Assembly (NCBI GenBank): GCA_004794785.1 | Contig: SJOL01009403.1 | Span: 1,501,891 to 1,565,890, forward strand | Source: Opisthorchis felineus | Taxonomy: Eukaryota; Platyhelminthes; Trematoda; Opisthorchiida; Opisthorchiidae | Reading direction: 5' to 3' | Length of the DNA stretch: 64,000 bases | Shown: positions 39,501 through 54,500 of the stretch, one piece after another | Numbering within the stretch: position 1 is the stretch's first letter | Layout: every line of letters begins with the position of its first letter | The notes under the pieces: generated by a model | Told to the model about the DNA's origin: nothing | Databases searched by the model: none | What the model saw: the letters and a program-made list of their open reading frames with translations, nothing else | Made by a program: the position numbers and the translations under genes

Positions 39501-42500
39501 TGTTGAAAGTGAGTTGGCCATTCGGCATTGTTTACTTCCTGGTGATCATGCAATTCTGGATGAACTGTGCTTAGTGGTTGTGTCGGAGATCTGACTACCA
39601 GTGAGCATCAGTCAGGCGTGGCTCTCTTTTGAAATTCTATATACCCTCCCGTTTTGTTTTCATTTTGTTCGCAAATATAACTTACAAGTCGGACCCCTCT
39701 AAGGCGACTGCTGACGGGGCTGGGTGAAGACGGTTGCTATAAACAACTCCATCTCTTGTGTTGTGATCTTTTTTCAGCTTTTGTAGAGCAACAATGTAGC
39801 TCGTAAATTTGGGACAAATCTGGCATGGTTTTTGCTACCAGGAGGGTGAAAATCCATTCTGTGGAGAGCACGACAGGAATGTGATGAGCCAGTCAAAAGC
39901 GGATGTGGATCACCGCGCAACTTTTTCCTATCATAGCCTGAGACACGGAAAAACCATCGGCCAAGCAGCACATCTTGTCTACCTTCCATTTCCATCAATT
40001 TCTCCCGTTCGTCGTGTTGTAAAAAGTTAGCTTCGGCTCACTTGACTCTGTGCTTCACGTGCATTCTAGTTAGGCAAGGGAGCTATGCTTGTTTCAAGCG
40101 CGGAAAACCTTGTAACAGCTGACTCTCGATTGTTATCCGTTTATATCTGTTTTATATTCGAAGTACTAACTGTCTGGTTATTCAGGACCCTCAGCAACTT
40201 TTTCCCCGTACTAACGTACAGAGTTTGGTCAAGAAAGTGTTCAATTTTCAATCACGCGAATTTCGTTGCAGTGTGCACGTTATTTTTCCGTATCAATGTA
40301 AACGCGCATAATTTCTGTCACCCAATGGTTACCAGGATTCGGGTGCTGCTCTTTAGCTTGCTTGAATGAAGTTTTGTGCTCACATCTAGAGCACAAAAAC
40401 GAGCTTTTTACGGTTGGAAACACCGTAGTTATAATTTTGGAGTACAGCTCGTCGGATCTGTGACATTACGTATGTCGTGCAGCTCGCGGCAGTTGTCGAC
40501 TGGATCAGAGAAGTGGCCTTAAGAGCGCTTCGTGTCCTCGCGCAACGTCAATTAATGTTTTAAGCGTTCCATGCAATCCACATCAAAATTACTTGTGGAT
40601 TCGTTGAACAGTTACTCTGAGCACCCCATGAAGTTGGGATTTTATAAGTTGAATTGGAGGACAGAAAATCAAGAAAAACTGGTGGTCTTAGTAGCACTCC
40701 AGACACTGCGTCTGATCGTTAGAATGAACCCTAGAGACCTGTCTTTTTTCGGTCTCCTGCACGCTGCATACTGTTAAGATGTCTATATCGAATAGGCTTT
40801 GTACGGTCCTATCCTCTACCTTAACATCATTCATATTTACCGGTTTGTTTGCTTGTTAGCAAGTTCCCCTGGCAGCTTAAGAAAGGTTTGTACACGTCCA
40901 TTGGTGACGTTTTGCAAGGGTCTAGTTGCTGGGTATCCTGTCAAAAACTGTATCGCTAGGTCTTTCACTGCCTCACTAGGTGACCGACTCCACAAAGCCA
41001 CTGTTTTTGGAGTTTATTTCATAAGTAGGGGAATAGGCATAAACTGCAGTTTTGGCGTAAGCGATAAGATACCTGAATGAAGAGTGCTCACGCTGTTCTT
41101 TCTTGGAACGTGGAATCTGATCTGTTATCGGTGGTGGTTTTTATGTTGCATTCGGAATTACCTAGGTGGCTAAGCTGTTTGTTGGACGCTACAGGATCTT
41201 CACATTTATGTTCCCACCTCACGAACGTAATACATTTCTTCATTATCGACATTCGCTTCTTTTCTCTTACAGCCTCTCGGTACAATGGGTTTTGATCAGG
41301 GTGACGGTAAGTCTGGTTTATCTTATCTCTTATGTGATACTGTGTGTACTTTGACACCATTTCCCCTTAATTCGTTCCCTCCATTCACTTCACCATTTTG
41401 TTCCCACCTATTGTTATTGATGATACGGTGACATGGGCTGTCGAATTCATTTCGAGTTACGACTCCTTGCTTCACCTGCGTCCAACTGGGTCTACCTCTG
41501 TATAATTGGTTTGCACGGTGCAAGGAACTGGTATGGTTGTGCAGTCGATGGAATAGGATCAGTAGATAAACACCTGCCATTGAGCAGAAGGCCACTAGCC
41601 AATCTAAACATGACAAAACCAATTAGCTTACGTCATTCAAGAATCGCCTGTACGGCTTTTATGTTTAAAAAAACTACGCTACTCTCCCTGTCTAAGAAAC
41701 ATCCGAGGAACACCAGAATATCTGTTGGACAGATGTTCTTTCGTGGATGGGTGACTAATAGGAATCGCGTTTCACATTTTCTGCGGTGATCTAGTGGAAT
41801 TAAGGCCATACCTGGCTTTTTTGAGTGAACAGTGGTGTATTTGCCTTTGTTTGGAATGGAGGCGCAGGATCTTCTAGGTCCCTGACTAAGAAACAGCCAT
41901 TCGGGTGGGGGGGGGGCGAGAAGGGTGGCTTCTTCGATTCTCGCGGTTCGCTCCACTTTCATCTCCATACGGAAGTTAGTATGCTATGTTCTCAAGGACA
42001 TGATTACGTCATATCAGTGCTCCACTGGAACCGCTCTCTGATGCACCATTTGATTGTTTCAACGATCCTGTACCCTGAGTAATGTGTTCCTAGGAATGAC
42101 ACATGTCCCCTGGAAGGTGAGGTCATATTCAACTGTGATCATTTTGAATTTATCATTTGCATGACTTGTGAGTTCTGAACAGGTATATCAGGTAGCTGTG
42201 TTATTAATCATGGCCATCCTCAAGCGAGCGCGGTTATGCTGTTGCTGTCGATGACCGATGCAGGTCTACATGAAGCCAACCGAACTGGCTTTTTTCTTAC
42301 CAGATCTTGGTCTATCTCCTTTCGTCTGGATACCTCAAACTCTTGGGTGCCGGTTTTATTTTTCAAATTTTGAATGTAGGTCAAAATTGGTGTGCGGTGT
42401 GTAATTTAAACCACCCCCCCCCCCACAAACTGGACAAATACACTCTTGCATATTTATTTTTGTTTTCACGGGAGACTCAAATGAATCTCTCGTCAAAGAG

Positions 42501-45500
42501 TTTTTACCAACCTTGCGAGTAGTTTTCTTTATGAAACTCCACCATCCGAGTATAATTGTTGACAGATTGTCCACTGGCTATGCTTCACCACTTCACGCAA
42601 GCAATGTTTTTGCCTCTGTTTTCCGTCAAGTGTGCCAAACTCAATGGAAATGTATTTGCGCTCGTCCTTCTTGTGGGTTGTTACAGGCCCGTTGCCAAAC
42701 TTTAATGTGCAATCCTGCATTTCTCTCTCTCTCCCTACTTCGTCATCGACTATAGGCCCGAAGCTTAAAAAGCCCGTTATCGGTTATCAGACTCTTAGGA
42801 AGATTCGTGGTAAGCTAGCAATGTTCAGTCTTCACGACTTCCACTTAGTCAGCTCCAGTTCGACTGCTTCGCTGCTTGCAACCCCCTTGTTCCGTTGTAT
42901 ACTTGTTGCACGTGCTTTATTGCCTCGTTTTACACCTACGGTGCCCACCAATCTATTACACATACCGATACGGGCTATTAATTATGCTGTCCTGCCATTC
43001 TTCCCTCTAATTTGTTGAGTGGGTTCGTTTCGCGTTGGGATGACGGTCGTTCAGTGTGCCTCGCTGATTCTGTTTTTTCGCCTACCACAGTCTTATTACG
43101 TGCTTGCATGCAGCACTGTTGGTTTTTGTCTGCCTCGTCTCGTGTTCCTCCCGTCACTATGTCTGCTTCATGGCTTTACTCCGTTCCAGAAATGCCTCCC
43201 GAAGATATAATGTCGGAGATTTTACAGGAGCTTTCAAATCACAACGAACGGTAAGTGACTGCTCAGAAGCCGTTACTATTGGGCACAACTAATAAGAGTT
43301 CATTCGCTAGTTGTTGCACAACTCCGTCCAGTACCCAGTAAAAGTACTTTAAAAAAATGACCCAGACTTTCCTACTCCAAGGTATTGCTCAATTGGAGTC
43401 CGAGCCACAGTCAAGGGAAACCATAAAAACAAACAGCTTGGCGACGCAAAAGTTGTGTTCCCGTCTGCATCACCATCAGTTACATGTCGATACCACTGAC
43501 CAAAGCAACACCCAGTGTTTTACCACATTACGAAGGGCCGTTGGCGTACAGGTCCAAAGTAATTTTCCCGCATTGTTGAGGGTTTCTTCGCACCGAAGGG
43601 TTTTTATGCATTGTTGACGGTGAAACCCGGTGTTATTTTTGGCTCGATGGCGTGATCATTTTTTTCAGAAGTTTTCTGGAAGCCATTTTTATGTTTCCCG
43701 AGTGTTAGTTGCAAATTCGTTTGCAGTTCTTTCGCGAGGTTGTTACAGTAAACCTGAGCAAACAAGGAAACGTTCAGCACAGCGTAGTTTCTTTACGAGA
43801 TGCTTAATTCGTTCGATCGAGTGAAACTGTGTTTGAGATAGATGTGCAACTTAAGGTCGCATAAAGTCGCGCAAACTCAAGTGCACACCCCAGACAGGAA
43901 GATTTGCGTTAAGTTGACCGGGAAATCATACCATCAGGAACATTTTAGGAACCCTAGAGTTAGAATACTGACTGCCTTGGGAGAACGCGTACACAAAGAA
44001 GCACTTAGGTGAACTTTTAGGTGAGTGCGCTCGTTAGTGGTGTCCAACAAATCATTTATCCCATCTATCTCAGTCTATGCTATCATTTTGAGTAGCAGAG
44101 TATGCTGACGATGGCAATTCTGTTTACGGGATCTGCCTCCGCCGCACTCTTCGTATATATGGCCGTTTGGCCACTGGAAATTTTTCCGTTAGAAGTGTGT
44201 AGGTCAGGACTGCATTGATTCATCCCCTGATTATTTCCTCCGGCAAGATCTCGCGCTTCCCAACCTGCTCCGTTATCTCCCGCATCGTGAGTCTGTTTCC
44301 CTTCAAACCACTACTCGCACTTCACATGGGGTGTGGTTAGATAGTTATCAGCACGTTGTTCACTCTAGTTACATGGTGCTTCCTTTCATACGAGTGCATC
44401 GTGTTGGCTATATGGATAGTATTACCTAACTGACTGCTGTTTGTTTGTGCTAATCGCCTATTCGAGTGATCCGATTAATCTTGACTGTGAATTATTATTT
44501 TTGTATTCACTTCCATGGTTTTCGTAACGTTGATACCTTTATGTCCCTACAAGCTTTCAATCAAAGCGATTTCACTGCTTTGCTTGTCAAATAATGAAAC
44601 TCCTTACAGCCCCATTTGACCAGCAGATCCAAGCAATACAGCTGTGCTCTTCTCATGATGCGTTCTTTGCAACAGAATTGGCCTTCATTCTTGCGATGGG
44701 TGGTAGTTAATGCCCTCAAAGCTGTTTTTAGGAATAAGATAGTAGATTTTGGTCAGTAAATGCAGTGATCTCCGCAAGCAGGATTTATTAGGAAAGTAGA
44801 GTCCCGGTCGGTTACCAATTCGTGCGTGACCCCCCCCCCCAAAGACGTCCAGAGCAGGCTAAATATATCTTTTCGCGTGGTCTTTCTTTGATGAGGTTCC
44901 GTCACTAACACTTCATTCGAAAGGTGTGTGGAGTTGGCAAATCATCAGTTTGGCCCAGGTGATCAGTGTTCAGGGAGATGCAAAACTTTTCATTATGTGC
45001 AGTTTGCTTTCCCCGGTGCAAGCTTCCATAAAACTGAAGAAATGTCTTTCCCCATTTGGTTTGTGAGATGAAATATGTTTGCTTTCACGGAACATACTTG
45101 GTCATTGTCTTTCGAACTTGACATAATATGATTTCCAGTGTTATAGAAAGACAGTCTGTGCATCTTCAAATTGATTTCAAAGGTTATAAGGAGGGACTGA
45201 AACTATACATTTAGATAATTCGTGTTGATCGACCCAATAGTACACACTACTTTCGGGTATATAGAGCGTGCATCATGATCCTGACTTGTTATCGACGGGG
45301 AAAATTTTTCCACTGGTTAGTTGGAGGATTGGAATCTCCGCTGTACGCTTATTTCCAGCATAAGTCGAACAGTGGTGGCGAGCTTAGAGGTGGGATTTCG
45401 TCGCTTTATTCCCATCGAAAATTATTAACACTGCGCATCTCCCAAATATCGGGCGATTTCCTCTCCCGAAAGCTTCCAGATGCGAGCTACAGATGGCTTA

Positions 45501-48500
45501 TCGGCAGTGTGATTAAGTTGCAATTCGGTGGAATGAAGCAGCGCTGTTCCTATGACGTGTTGTTTGCTGGCTGTTCTCGACCCCTCAGAGGAAGGCTCAT
45601 GTAACCTGTAAAAATTCAGCAGCTGTAGTGCTTCTTGATTTTTCATCATGGATTAGCTTTGCTAGGTAGGGCTGACTCCTTACTTGAACTTATGTTATGG
45701 AGATCTAGGCAACAGTAAGCAATTGAAGATTGATTGAAATTTGCCACCAGCGCACCAGTGGTCTCCTCTCGTTCGAGGCTCGTCGTGTAAGCATACTCTG
45801 AATTTCGGTTGAAGGGACATTGGTTCGAAAATAGTTTGAATTTAATGATATATCAATTTATATGTGAACGCGCGGTCTATTCAACATATTTCCTGTCTGC
45901 TAGCTAAACTCCACCTACTAAGTTCATGCCTGCCCATGTTACTAGCAGGTCGCTTATGAGTAGCTCGGTCACTCGACCCTACCGAAAGCCTGACCTTGAA
46001 CACTCGATCATTATGACTCAATTTTTTTCAACACTGTGTGATGCATACTTAAAATTTGACAATTAGCTCCAAGCAATGTTTCGCAGCCCCTTTCGAAGAA
46101 CTGGTCGTTCAGAGTAGGTCCTGAGTTTTAGTGCGTCCACATTTTTCTCTCAGTGTTGACGATTCTCGCATCATACCTTCCTCGAAATTGTGGTTGGTGC
46201 TTTGTGACCCTTCCTGCGCTATATTTACTGTCAAGCCTTTCTAACGCTACTGTATGTTTCATTTATGTTCAACGCAACAAGCTTTTAAGGTGGACCAGGT
46301 ACTCTTGTCGTGCGCTTTACTTCTCTTACCCTTCCGCTCGTTTCCCAGCTGAACTTTTTCACATTTATCGGCTACCTTCGACAACAATTCTCATTACTGC
46401 CAGTATCTTAACTTACGAGCAATGAACATATGCTTAGAATCAATCCTTTACCCGGTGTAGTCTATTGATGTTCTACGTAAAGCTGCTCGTTAAATTGTGT
46501 TAACCGCATTGCCGAACGAAAAATGTGTGAATAAGTGCGGTTGCCTCTGTGCTGGCAGCCCATTTGGATCTTCTGTCATTTTCATTTGAACGTTCCTTTC
46601 TTTCCGTAGAGTCATCCGCACTGAATCTTTTTAGTTTTTATTGCTGTCCAACCATTTCTTCAGCTTCTCTCAGCTAATCCGATCGTAGGCGTTGTCTCTG
46701 TTTTTTTTCTATATTCTGTACTTCAACCGGTTCACTTTGTGTTTAAGGTACGAACAGCGAAAAGCCAGCATGCTCAAGCTGATCAAACTCTTACGCGACG
46801 GAACAATATGCAATTGGGACGAATATTTCAAACCTACCCTACTCATTCTGTTGGAGACGCTAGGTGATGATGGGGTAAGAGCATTGCCACATCTACGTCA
46901 CGTACTTCTAACTACCTCCTCTTCATTCATCGTTTTGAACATAACTTATTCTTCACACCCTCGAATTTCAGTGTGAAACACGATCCCTTGCGCTTAAAGT
47001 TCTGCAAGAATTAGTTCGGGCGAAGCCCGAGCTCTTCCACGATTTCGCCTGCTTATTTGTTATCAAAGTCCTGGATGCCTGTCGAGATGAGGAGAAAACG
47101 GTGAGTGTGCCATTTATGGGTGGTCGACTGCTCTATACCTCCTCATGTTCACGGGATGTTCATCCAGCTAACTCCATCGTACTTTTTGACCATATGCAAA
47201 TTAAACTCTGGAACAAATTAACTTTCTAAAGACCGCGCTTGCTCTCTCGTGAATCTTCACCCGTGTGCGCTGTTTTCCTCAGCGCTATGCACCTCAACCC
47301 GTTAATCGATATGCTCGAAAAATCACGTGATTTTCAGAAGATCTCAATCCAAACTAGTTCTCCAGATGTGTGGACACCGACCAGTATACCGTTTGACTTT
47401 TAAATCGCCTAAAATGTCTTATTGCATTACTTGTCGTCCGTTTTTTGTGTTGAGTTCTCATGCCTACTTACCACCACAGTTTGTTTGAACTAGCCACTTT
47501 ATTTTTGTATAACTCATGCAGCCAAACAACCTGCATTGTCCAACTGCAGTCTTTTGAGAAAGTACTTCCCCGTAGATAATGATTGTTTGGATGATAAACC
47601 GAAGCGAATGTATTATCATGATGAACTGTCACATCTGCTTAATATTGGTTTACGAACGAACGGAATCATGTGATTTATACGTTTTCCATAGACGCGGAAA
47701 ATCACTCTCAACGTTACATATCATATCTTGTGACGGAAGAGTTGCAAATCGGAAGTAACTGACGGCGTGCGCACGAATCGAACTGGGCGGAGTCGAACGG
47801 TGTTCACTTCGATTGCAAGTGGTTGAGAGTTGCCTTAGCCAAGTGGGATGTGGCAAAACGTGGAAACAAGTCACACGATAACTACAAGGCTTACCCTTTG
47901 GCGTAATCGGAGATGTAATCTTATTCAGAGGAAACTGTAATTTCATAACAAGTCCACTTATATTTGCTATGTGACTATTTCCACTGTGAGCTGTTGACGC
48001 GGCCTATCATGTCCTTTGTGGGAACGGGACACGCTTTACTAGAAACCCGTTGCTCGAGTCGAATCTCCTCGTTACATTGTCAGAACCAATGGCATCAGCT
48101 TTCCACTCTCATCGAGCTTGGCCAGCGGTTGAAAGAGTTATATCTACTGTCTAGTAGGCGCGCGCAACCATCTTCCCACTCTAGAACGAAAAGTTGCCCT
48201 AATCTTCGATCCCACTCCGGTCCATGACAGACCGTTGCTGAAACCTGGTTAACCAACTTCGGGCGACAAAAATATTAATACTGATTGATGTTGAAACTTT
48301 GTATGGGTGTGGCCAGTCCCTCGAGGCTGAGCAATCATGCTTTTTCCTCGAGAGTGGGCATCTTGGGAAAGAAATGCATCCCCAAACTAACTATTCTTCC
48401 ATCTCATCTTTCATCATTATCATTGGCAGCAACATCATGGTGGAACACTTGGTGCTGCACAGCCGTACAACGGCATCCATTTATTTGAATAAAGCATATT

Positions 48501-51500
48501 GAAAAGAAGAAAAGTGGATGAGAGGGGAATAGTACTAGTCTACCATAATCACCAGTGATGCCTACACTTCAAATACCCGATCAGACGATCTGGATATCAG
48601 TCGGCAACACGAACATAGCCGCCATTTCTTTCAGCTATGCACAACGAGTATCATACGGACCCCATCCTGGGACATTGATCGCTCCGACATCATCAGAACT
48701 TTTCGCAGCATCCTTCCTATCACCTGCTAGATCATATTTTGCCTGCCTATCAGCTTTTGCGTCTCCGAATCTGGCGCGGTAAACAACGCTCCCTTTGGTA
48801 AACTATAAACGTTGTTACAAAGCCCATATTTCGATCTTTTTTCATCTTTCATTATCGTAGCGGTTGATAAGATTATTCGGAATGCGAACATCCCCCGATA
48901 TGTCCCTTCTTGCTGGTTTAACCGAATGTATGAAGAAACGTATGTTTTAAATTATTTCGCCACGCTGGCGCGACTGGTAGGAGCCTTTCGAGGCTGATTT
49001 CAAATAGTTCTAACTACTAGGCTCTTACTTTGGTCAAAAAGTGCTGCGTGGGAATGTAGACGCAAAATCGTTTGCTTGCTACTGTCAGCAGCACATTCCT
49101 TAGTCGAGGGTCGATTACATGGTTGACTTTGGTGTCAAACGATTCCGTTGCTCTCACTGGCAAATACAGTCATAACTGGAATACATGGTTAAAATTTTTG
49201 CATAAAAACAGTTTAGCCGGTGAAGAGTATGGTGAAAAAGGGAGTATTCAAGTCACTCAACCGGGTTTAATTAAGAACAGTGGTTGGTAACACAAAGGTG
49301 GTGGGTGCAGTCGAATGGCGATCACCTGTGCTTGAAATCTACTTGAAATCAATTAATAAAGCGCCATGAAAAAGGACCATTATTCACAACACCGGTGAAA
49401 GCACATTTGGAAAACCAATGAGTGGTGAGATAGTTTATGTGCTTTGTTATTTTTTTTGTAATATTGTGAATTACGTCGATTTCATACTCCACTTAGAGAA
49501 TGTGTCGATAGGTTTGATCGCAAACTCCGCCGTAGCTAGTATTATTTATAAGAATCCTAAGGGTAGATTGAATGGAGGGAGCACGATGGTAAACCGCAAA
49601 TCCCTTCATGGTTGTCAATCGGTTCCAATCGTTTTGTCCCTCGTTCATGTTAAAAGTCTATCCATTGTAGAGCTATTAAAGTGAAAAACAAGCACTGTAC
49701 GACCAGAAACACTCAGGCTTGTGACGCCCAATGCGTTCAGTGGGGAAGTGGTGATAAATTGGCGGCTGATTGTGGAGAAGAAAGTGTACATAGGTTGACA
49801 ACTTCAGGAGGTGGGCATGGGCCAACTAACTATCCGAAGCGCCTGCGCTTAACACTAGTAACATAGGTAGGTGTTCGAGAAATCTATCTCAGATGATCAA
49901 TTGGAATTGGCTTTTGATTTTCTTTAATCGGCTCCGGAAATTGCCGAATCACCCCAAATGAAAATAATGTGATTCTCTTGGTGCACAAGGCAGCGGTTGC
50001 AACAACACTCTCTGGTTTGACAGTCAATACCATCTGACAGTAAAACCAAGGTCTAGTTATGTAACTCGCTCTGAAAAGCTTAATAGTGGGTTTTTTACTG
50101 ACCAGATGTGGTAGCTGCAGGCTTGCTCGCGATATTGGTTCGCACGCTCGAGCAAATTATTTATCACCTGACTGAAAAGCAGACTATGAATTGGGTTTGA
50201 ATATTCACCCTGTTAATTAGTTTTCTTTGTTCCGGAATCGGTGTCAAACGGGTTTGAACTGGGTGTGCAGCTTAGCTCAAATTACGGTGTTACACGCTGA
50301 TTTTTGTGTTCGGTTGACGCCCGCTTTTCCCATCCACCTTTCTACCTAGTCAGCTATACATGAGATGAATGGTGTCGTTGCCTATGAGGTCGTTGTCCAG
50401 CCTTTTTATTCTTGTCACTTTTTTCTCAGAAATTCACTTTGTTGTGTCGGTCTATCACTAGTGTTACTTCATAGGACCCAAAACGCAGATGGATCTGAAT
50501 GGCATTGTGCGTGAAGCGAGCTGGTACCAACAATTTCCATATTATATCCACGGTAGTGCTGCATTAGTTCTGAACCTTACAGTGGTTGTAGGGTAAAGAT
50601 GGGTGACGACATCATCTCTCTTGTCCTTCAACACATCTGATCGATACTGCTAACAATGTGTGGCGAGAGGTGAGCTAAATGGATTGTAAGAGGGAGTGAA
50701 TTGCATGAATATTTGAATGAAAACTGCACAGCTTTCGGGATAGTAGTGGTGATCAACTGAATAAAACTCAATATTGTGAAATAGGAGTGGCGCCGGTTTA
50801 TTCCCGAGGACTATGTTTCGTAGAGTGGTAAATACAAGAGTACCTGCGTGTTATGAGACTTTTCTATATATTATTTTCCTTATTCCGGTTGGATTTAGGT
50901 CACCCGAGCAGCAGAAGAGTGTGCCAAAAGTATAGCGCAACACCTACCCCCAGATTTGTGCTTCAGCGTCCTAACCCCTCTGATCAACGACACAAAAATG
51001 CAGGTCAATCTGCCCGCAGTCAAAATGCAGGAACACGTTGTTCGAAATTCACCGCCAGATTTAGTCACCGATGTACTCGATGTTATCATACCAGGACTGA
51101 TTGTGGTGAGTTACAATGTGCTCGGTAGCGTTTCATATCAGGTGGTCGAAAATCAATATCTAGTTGCCCTATGCCACATGTTCGGACATGCTGATTGTTT
51201 CCAATTCTTTTGACGGAGCAGTAGGGTGAACGTCACCAGCCCTTCCTCTTTCTCACAAAGGAGTGCTCCCACTGGTTAATTGATGATAATGCTCAATAAT
51301 GTCCTCTTTCCCGATATTCCGCTGCATATGCGCTCCTTATTTATGAGGTGCCTTTACAGTAGCTCACAATAAATTAATTTGTGGACAGTTTTAGTCAAGC
51401 TGAATGTGTTTACAGTTCCAAAACGTTTCCCGTTTTTTTGTGGAACATCTGCTAACGTGGTCGATATTTGTCTGGACTGATTGACTGAGACCAATCTGGA

Positions 51501-54500
51501 TGAATTGCATGTGGATCCAATCTGCCATTCGTAAGAGGGTCAGGCCGACGTAACTTGTAGAAGTCCTGGTCTTAGGAACATTATGTAAACACTAGACTGA
51601 GACGAGTGACCTTCATCTTTACATGTGTCTGCCCTCACGACTACTGTTTATCACATTTTTTGGTTGGTTGCAAGGTTAAAATTCCACAGCAACCGGGTGT
51701 GGAAGCATGTTTAAATAAGTCTATTGTCACTGTCTGATGTCTGTTCAGACGCCGGGTTCAGAACCTCACAACTTAAGTGATATACGATAGTAATGTTGGG
51801 AGATTTGGTAGTTTTCAATTATGCTTTCGTTCTGTTAGTGAAACCAATCTATGCCGAAAAACCGAGAAACACTGTTTCATCCTCCTCGGGAATCATCAGC
51901 CGCGCGCGTCTCACAAAACTCCACGGAGTTTGGAATCTGCGGCCTCCCGGCTAGTAGTCTTCCACAAGCGGCTGCTCAGCGATGTAATTAGCTCTCAATT
52001 AGACAAGATAGAGCGTCACTCACCCTAAGCGTGGGTTAATCACACTGCTGATTAACCACTCGTGGCCGAACGGTTAGGTGTTTAAACTATTAGCCGAGAG
52101 GTCGCGGGTTCGAAACTCCGTGGGTTTTCGTGAGATGCACATTGCTGATGACTGTCAATAAGGATTAAGAGGCCGTACAGTGATTTTCGGCTTTTCAGCA
52201 TAGGTTGGCTTCACAGAACGAAATCTCAAGTGTTATTTGCCTCCTGCGAAAGCCAGAACACAGCGCTGTTTCTGCACACTACGGTAGTCCCACCCGGCCT
52301 CGTCACTTGTTTTGCTACTGTTTACTTTCTGGTGGTAATTTTTGAGCCTTTATTTCTTGTTCTTTAGGGACGCATTCCGTGGGTTCTACATCGATTCCCT
52401 CCCACGAAGCGCAAAAGTCATGGCCCTCAATATTAATGTGACACCAAAGTTATCACGGGCATACGAAATTCGCTTTGTTTTGTCTCACTCACATGTACGT
52501 ATTTCTATGAGTATAATCCCAATCTCCACACATTCGTTGCGTGTCACCAGCGTGCAGATAAGGCACTGAAATCTCTCTAGTTTCAGCCACTCTTTTCATC
52601 AGATCGCATATATCGCTCCAAATCGCCTGTTGGTTAATGGGTTCATGGCTCTAGGGCTGAGACAACCGGTAATTAGGTAAATAGGACCTCCACAGCGTTC
52701 GTTAGACGTTATCTGATAAGTTTTTAGTAGGGACCAACTACGTACCCTAGTGTGCTCAGACACTCTAACAGCTAAAAAAGCGACGTATCAGCCTCATGTG
52801 TCATCAGGACAAACATCTTCAACTTTATCAAGTTCGTCAATTCTTTTCTCCCAGTTTTATTCGCCCATTCCACCTTACTAAAAGCTATTCACCGTGCTGC
52901 TAATATTGGCTTTTAATTCCTCATTCTTCCTAACCAACACTATACTCAATCAGATGCTGTTAATCCCTTTTCTGACGCGTCTGTTTCCGCTCTAGGCATG
53001 CAACCACGAAGACAGCTCAATGCGTAAGGCAAGTATATTCTGCATGGTCGCAATCGCGTTGAAAATCGGTGATGCAATCTGGGAGCATCTCAACGATCTC
53101 CATGTCAGTAAAGTGAGTTCCTTCTGAAGCCACCCCAGTGCTCATGTTCCAACGGTCGGTGCCTCTGATTCACACAAGTATTCTGCAGATTTCAATACCG
53201 CTGGGTGTACTTTTGTTAGGTACACACTATCTACCATCGGTGCCATGTATTCACTGAAACTAGCACTTTTGATGTGATCAGTTGCTTGTTATCGCCGGTA
53301 ATCCCACTTTTGGCATTCATGCTCCAAAGCCGATGACTCAGTGCCGATTAGTAGCCTGTGTGATTTTCTGAACTCTTTATGAGACTCGTCTGAAATTACC
53401 GTCAGTCTTGTGCCGAAGAAGTCACAAAATTTTTAAACGAGGGGTGCTCTGTATGCGTGTGTGTGAGTGGTGCTTTTCAGTCTTTCTAACTTACATTGAT
53501 TTTGTTACGAGACTCTGTAATGGCGACCACGCCCAGCTTGCCCTTCAGCAAGTGTAACATCTGTCTAGCTATTCAGTTCAAAAGACCTCTGAGCGCATGG
53601 AGTCATGGGATATTAGTTTTCCATATCTGAATCAATCTTCTCACCCCTCTGATTATAGCCTTGTATACCTAACGCGCCTAGGATTTAACTTAAGTTGCAT
53701 CGGTCTGCGCCTGTTCCGAAGTTATTTGACTTGCCAATTGTGCAGTAATTAGTATCGAATGTTAAGGTGGCGTGCATGTACTGCATTCACCGAAGCACTG
53801 CTTAGACAACTTTATAAGATGTCCTTACATTCTGGATAGGGTTTTGCGTTGGGGTGATTCTTGAGTAGCTTGTCGTGAACTATTTGTTCATTAAAACGCT
53901 TACTGAGATACTGAGAAATTGAAGAAAACGGACTTTGGCTATAGCTTAACTCCTTTCCGTATGAAAAATCCCTAAGGATGGGTGAATATATATCTTCTAC
54001 CTACCGTCTTTCTTCGAATATGGGTTTTTCAGCGCATCTCTCCCGTTACACATGGAGTAGCTGATAAAGTCGGCAAAAGCCAAAGGATATTGTCTGGTTT
54101 ATAACTGTGCAATTTTGAACCTATGTTTGCTGGCCAACAGAAAGATCCGATTGATCAATCGAAGCATAGCAAGGAAGGTGAACTGCTCAAGAGAGTACAA
54201 CAACTCTTATATTTTCCTCCAAATTTGGGACACGGGAGGAAGGCGAGAGTACTCTAGCTTTTCACAAGTCACGATTACGACAGGACGGATTAGGTGGAAC
54301 AGCACGTCGCGTGTTGCAGTGATTAGGATAATGTGACATTTGCTGACGTCAGAAAACTCGGTATGGGCGACTTAATGATTTGTGTGGTGAAAAGGAATCG
54401 GTTAGTGATACTGGATGGCAGCAACCGAGTGCAGCATACGCGATCACGTTCAACAACTTGCTGTTCCGCTGCAGAATCGATAAAATGGCTGGGAACATGA

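Larger units (their letters stand above)
51106..52995 (+). other. CLASP: CLASP intron 25
   Basis: A 1.9-kb intron dominated by the second head-to-head SINE-B pair (51785-52240). Confidence 0.65.
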
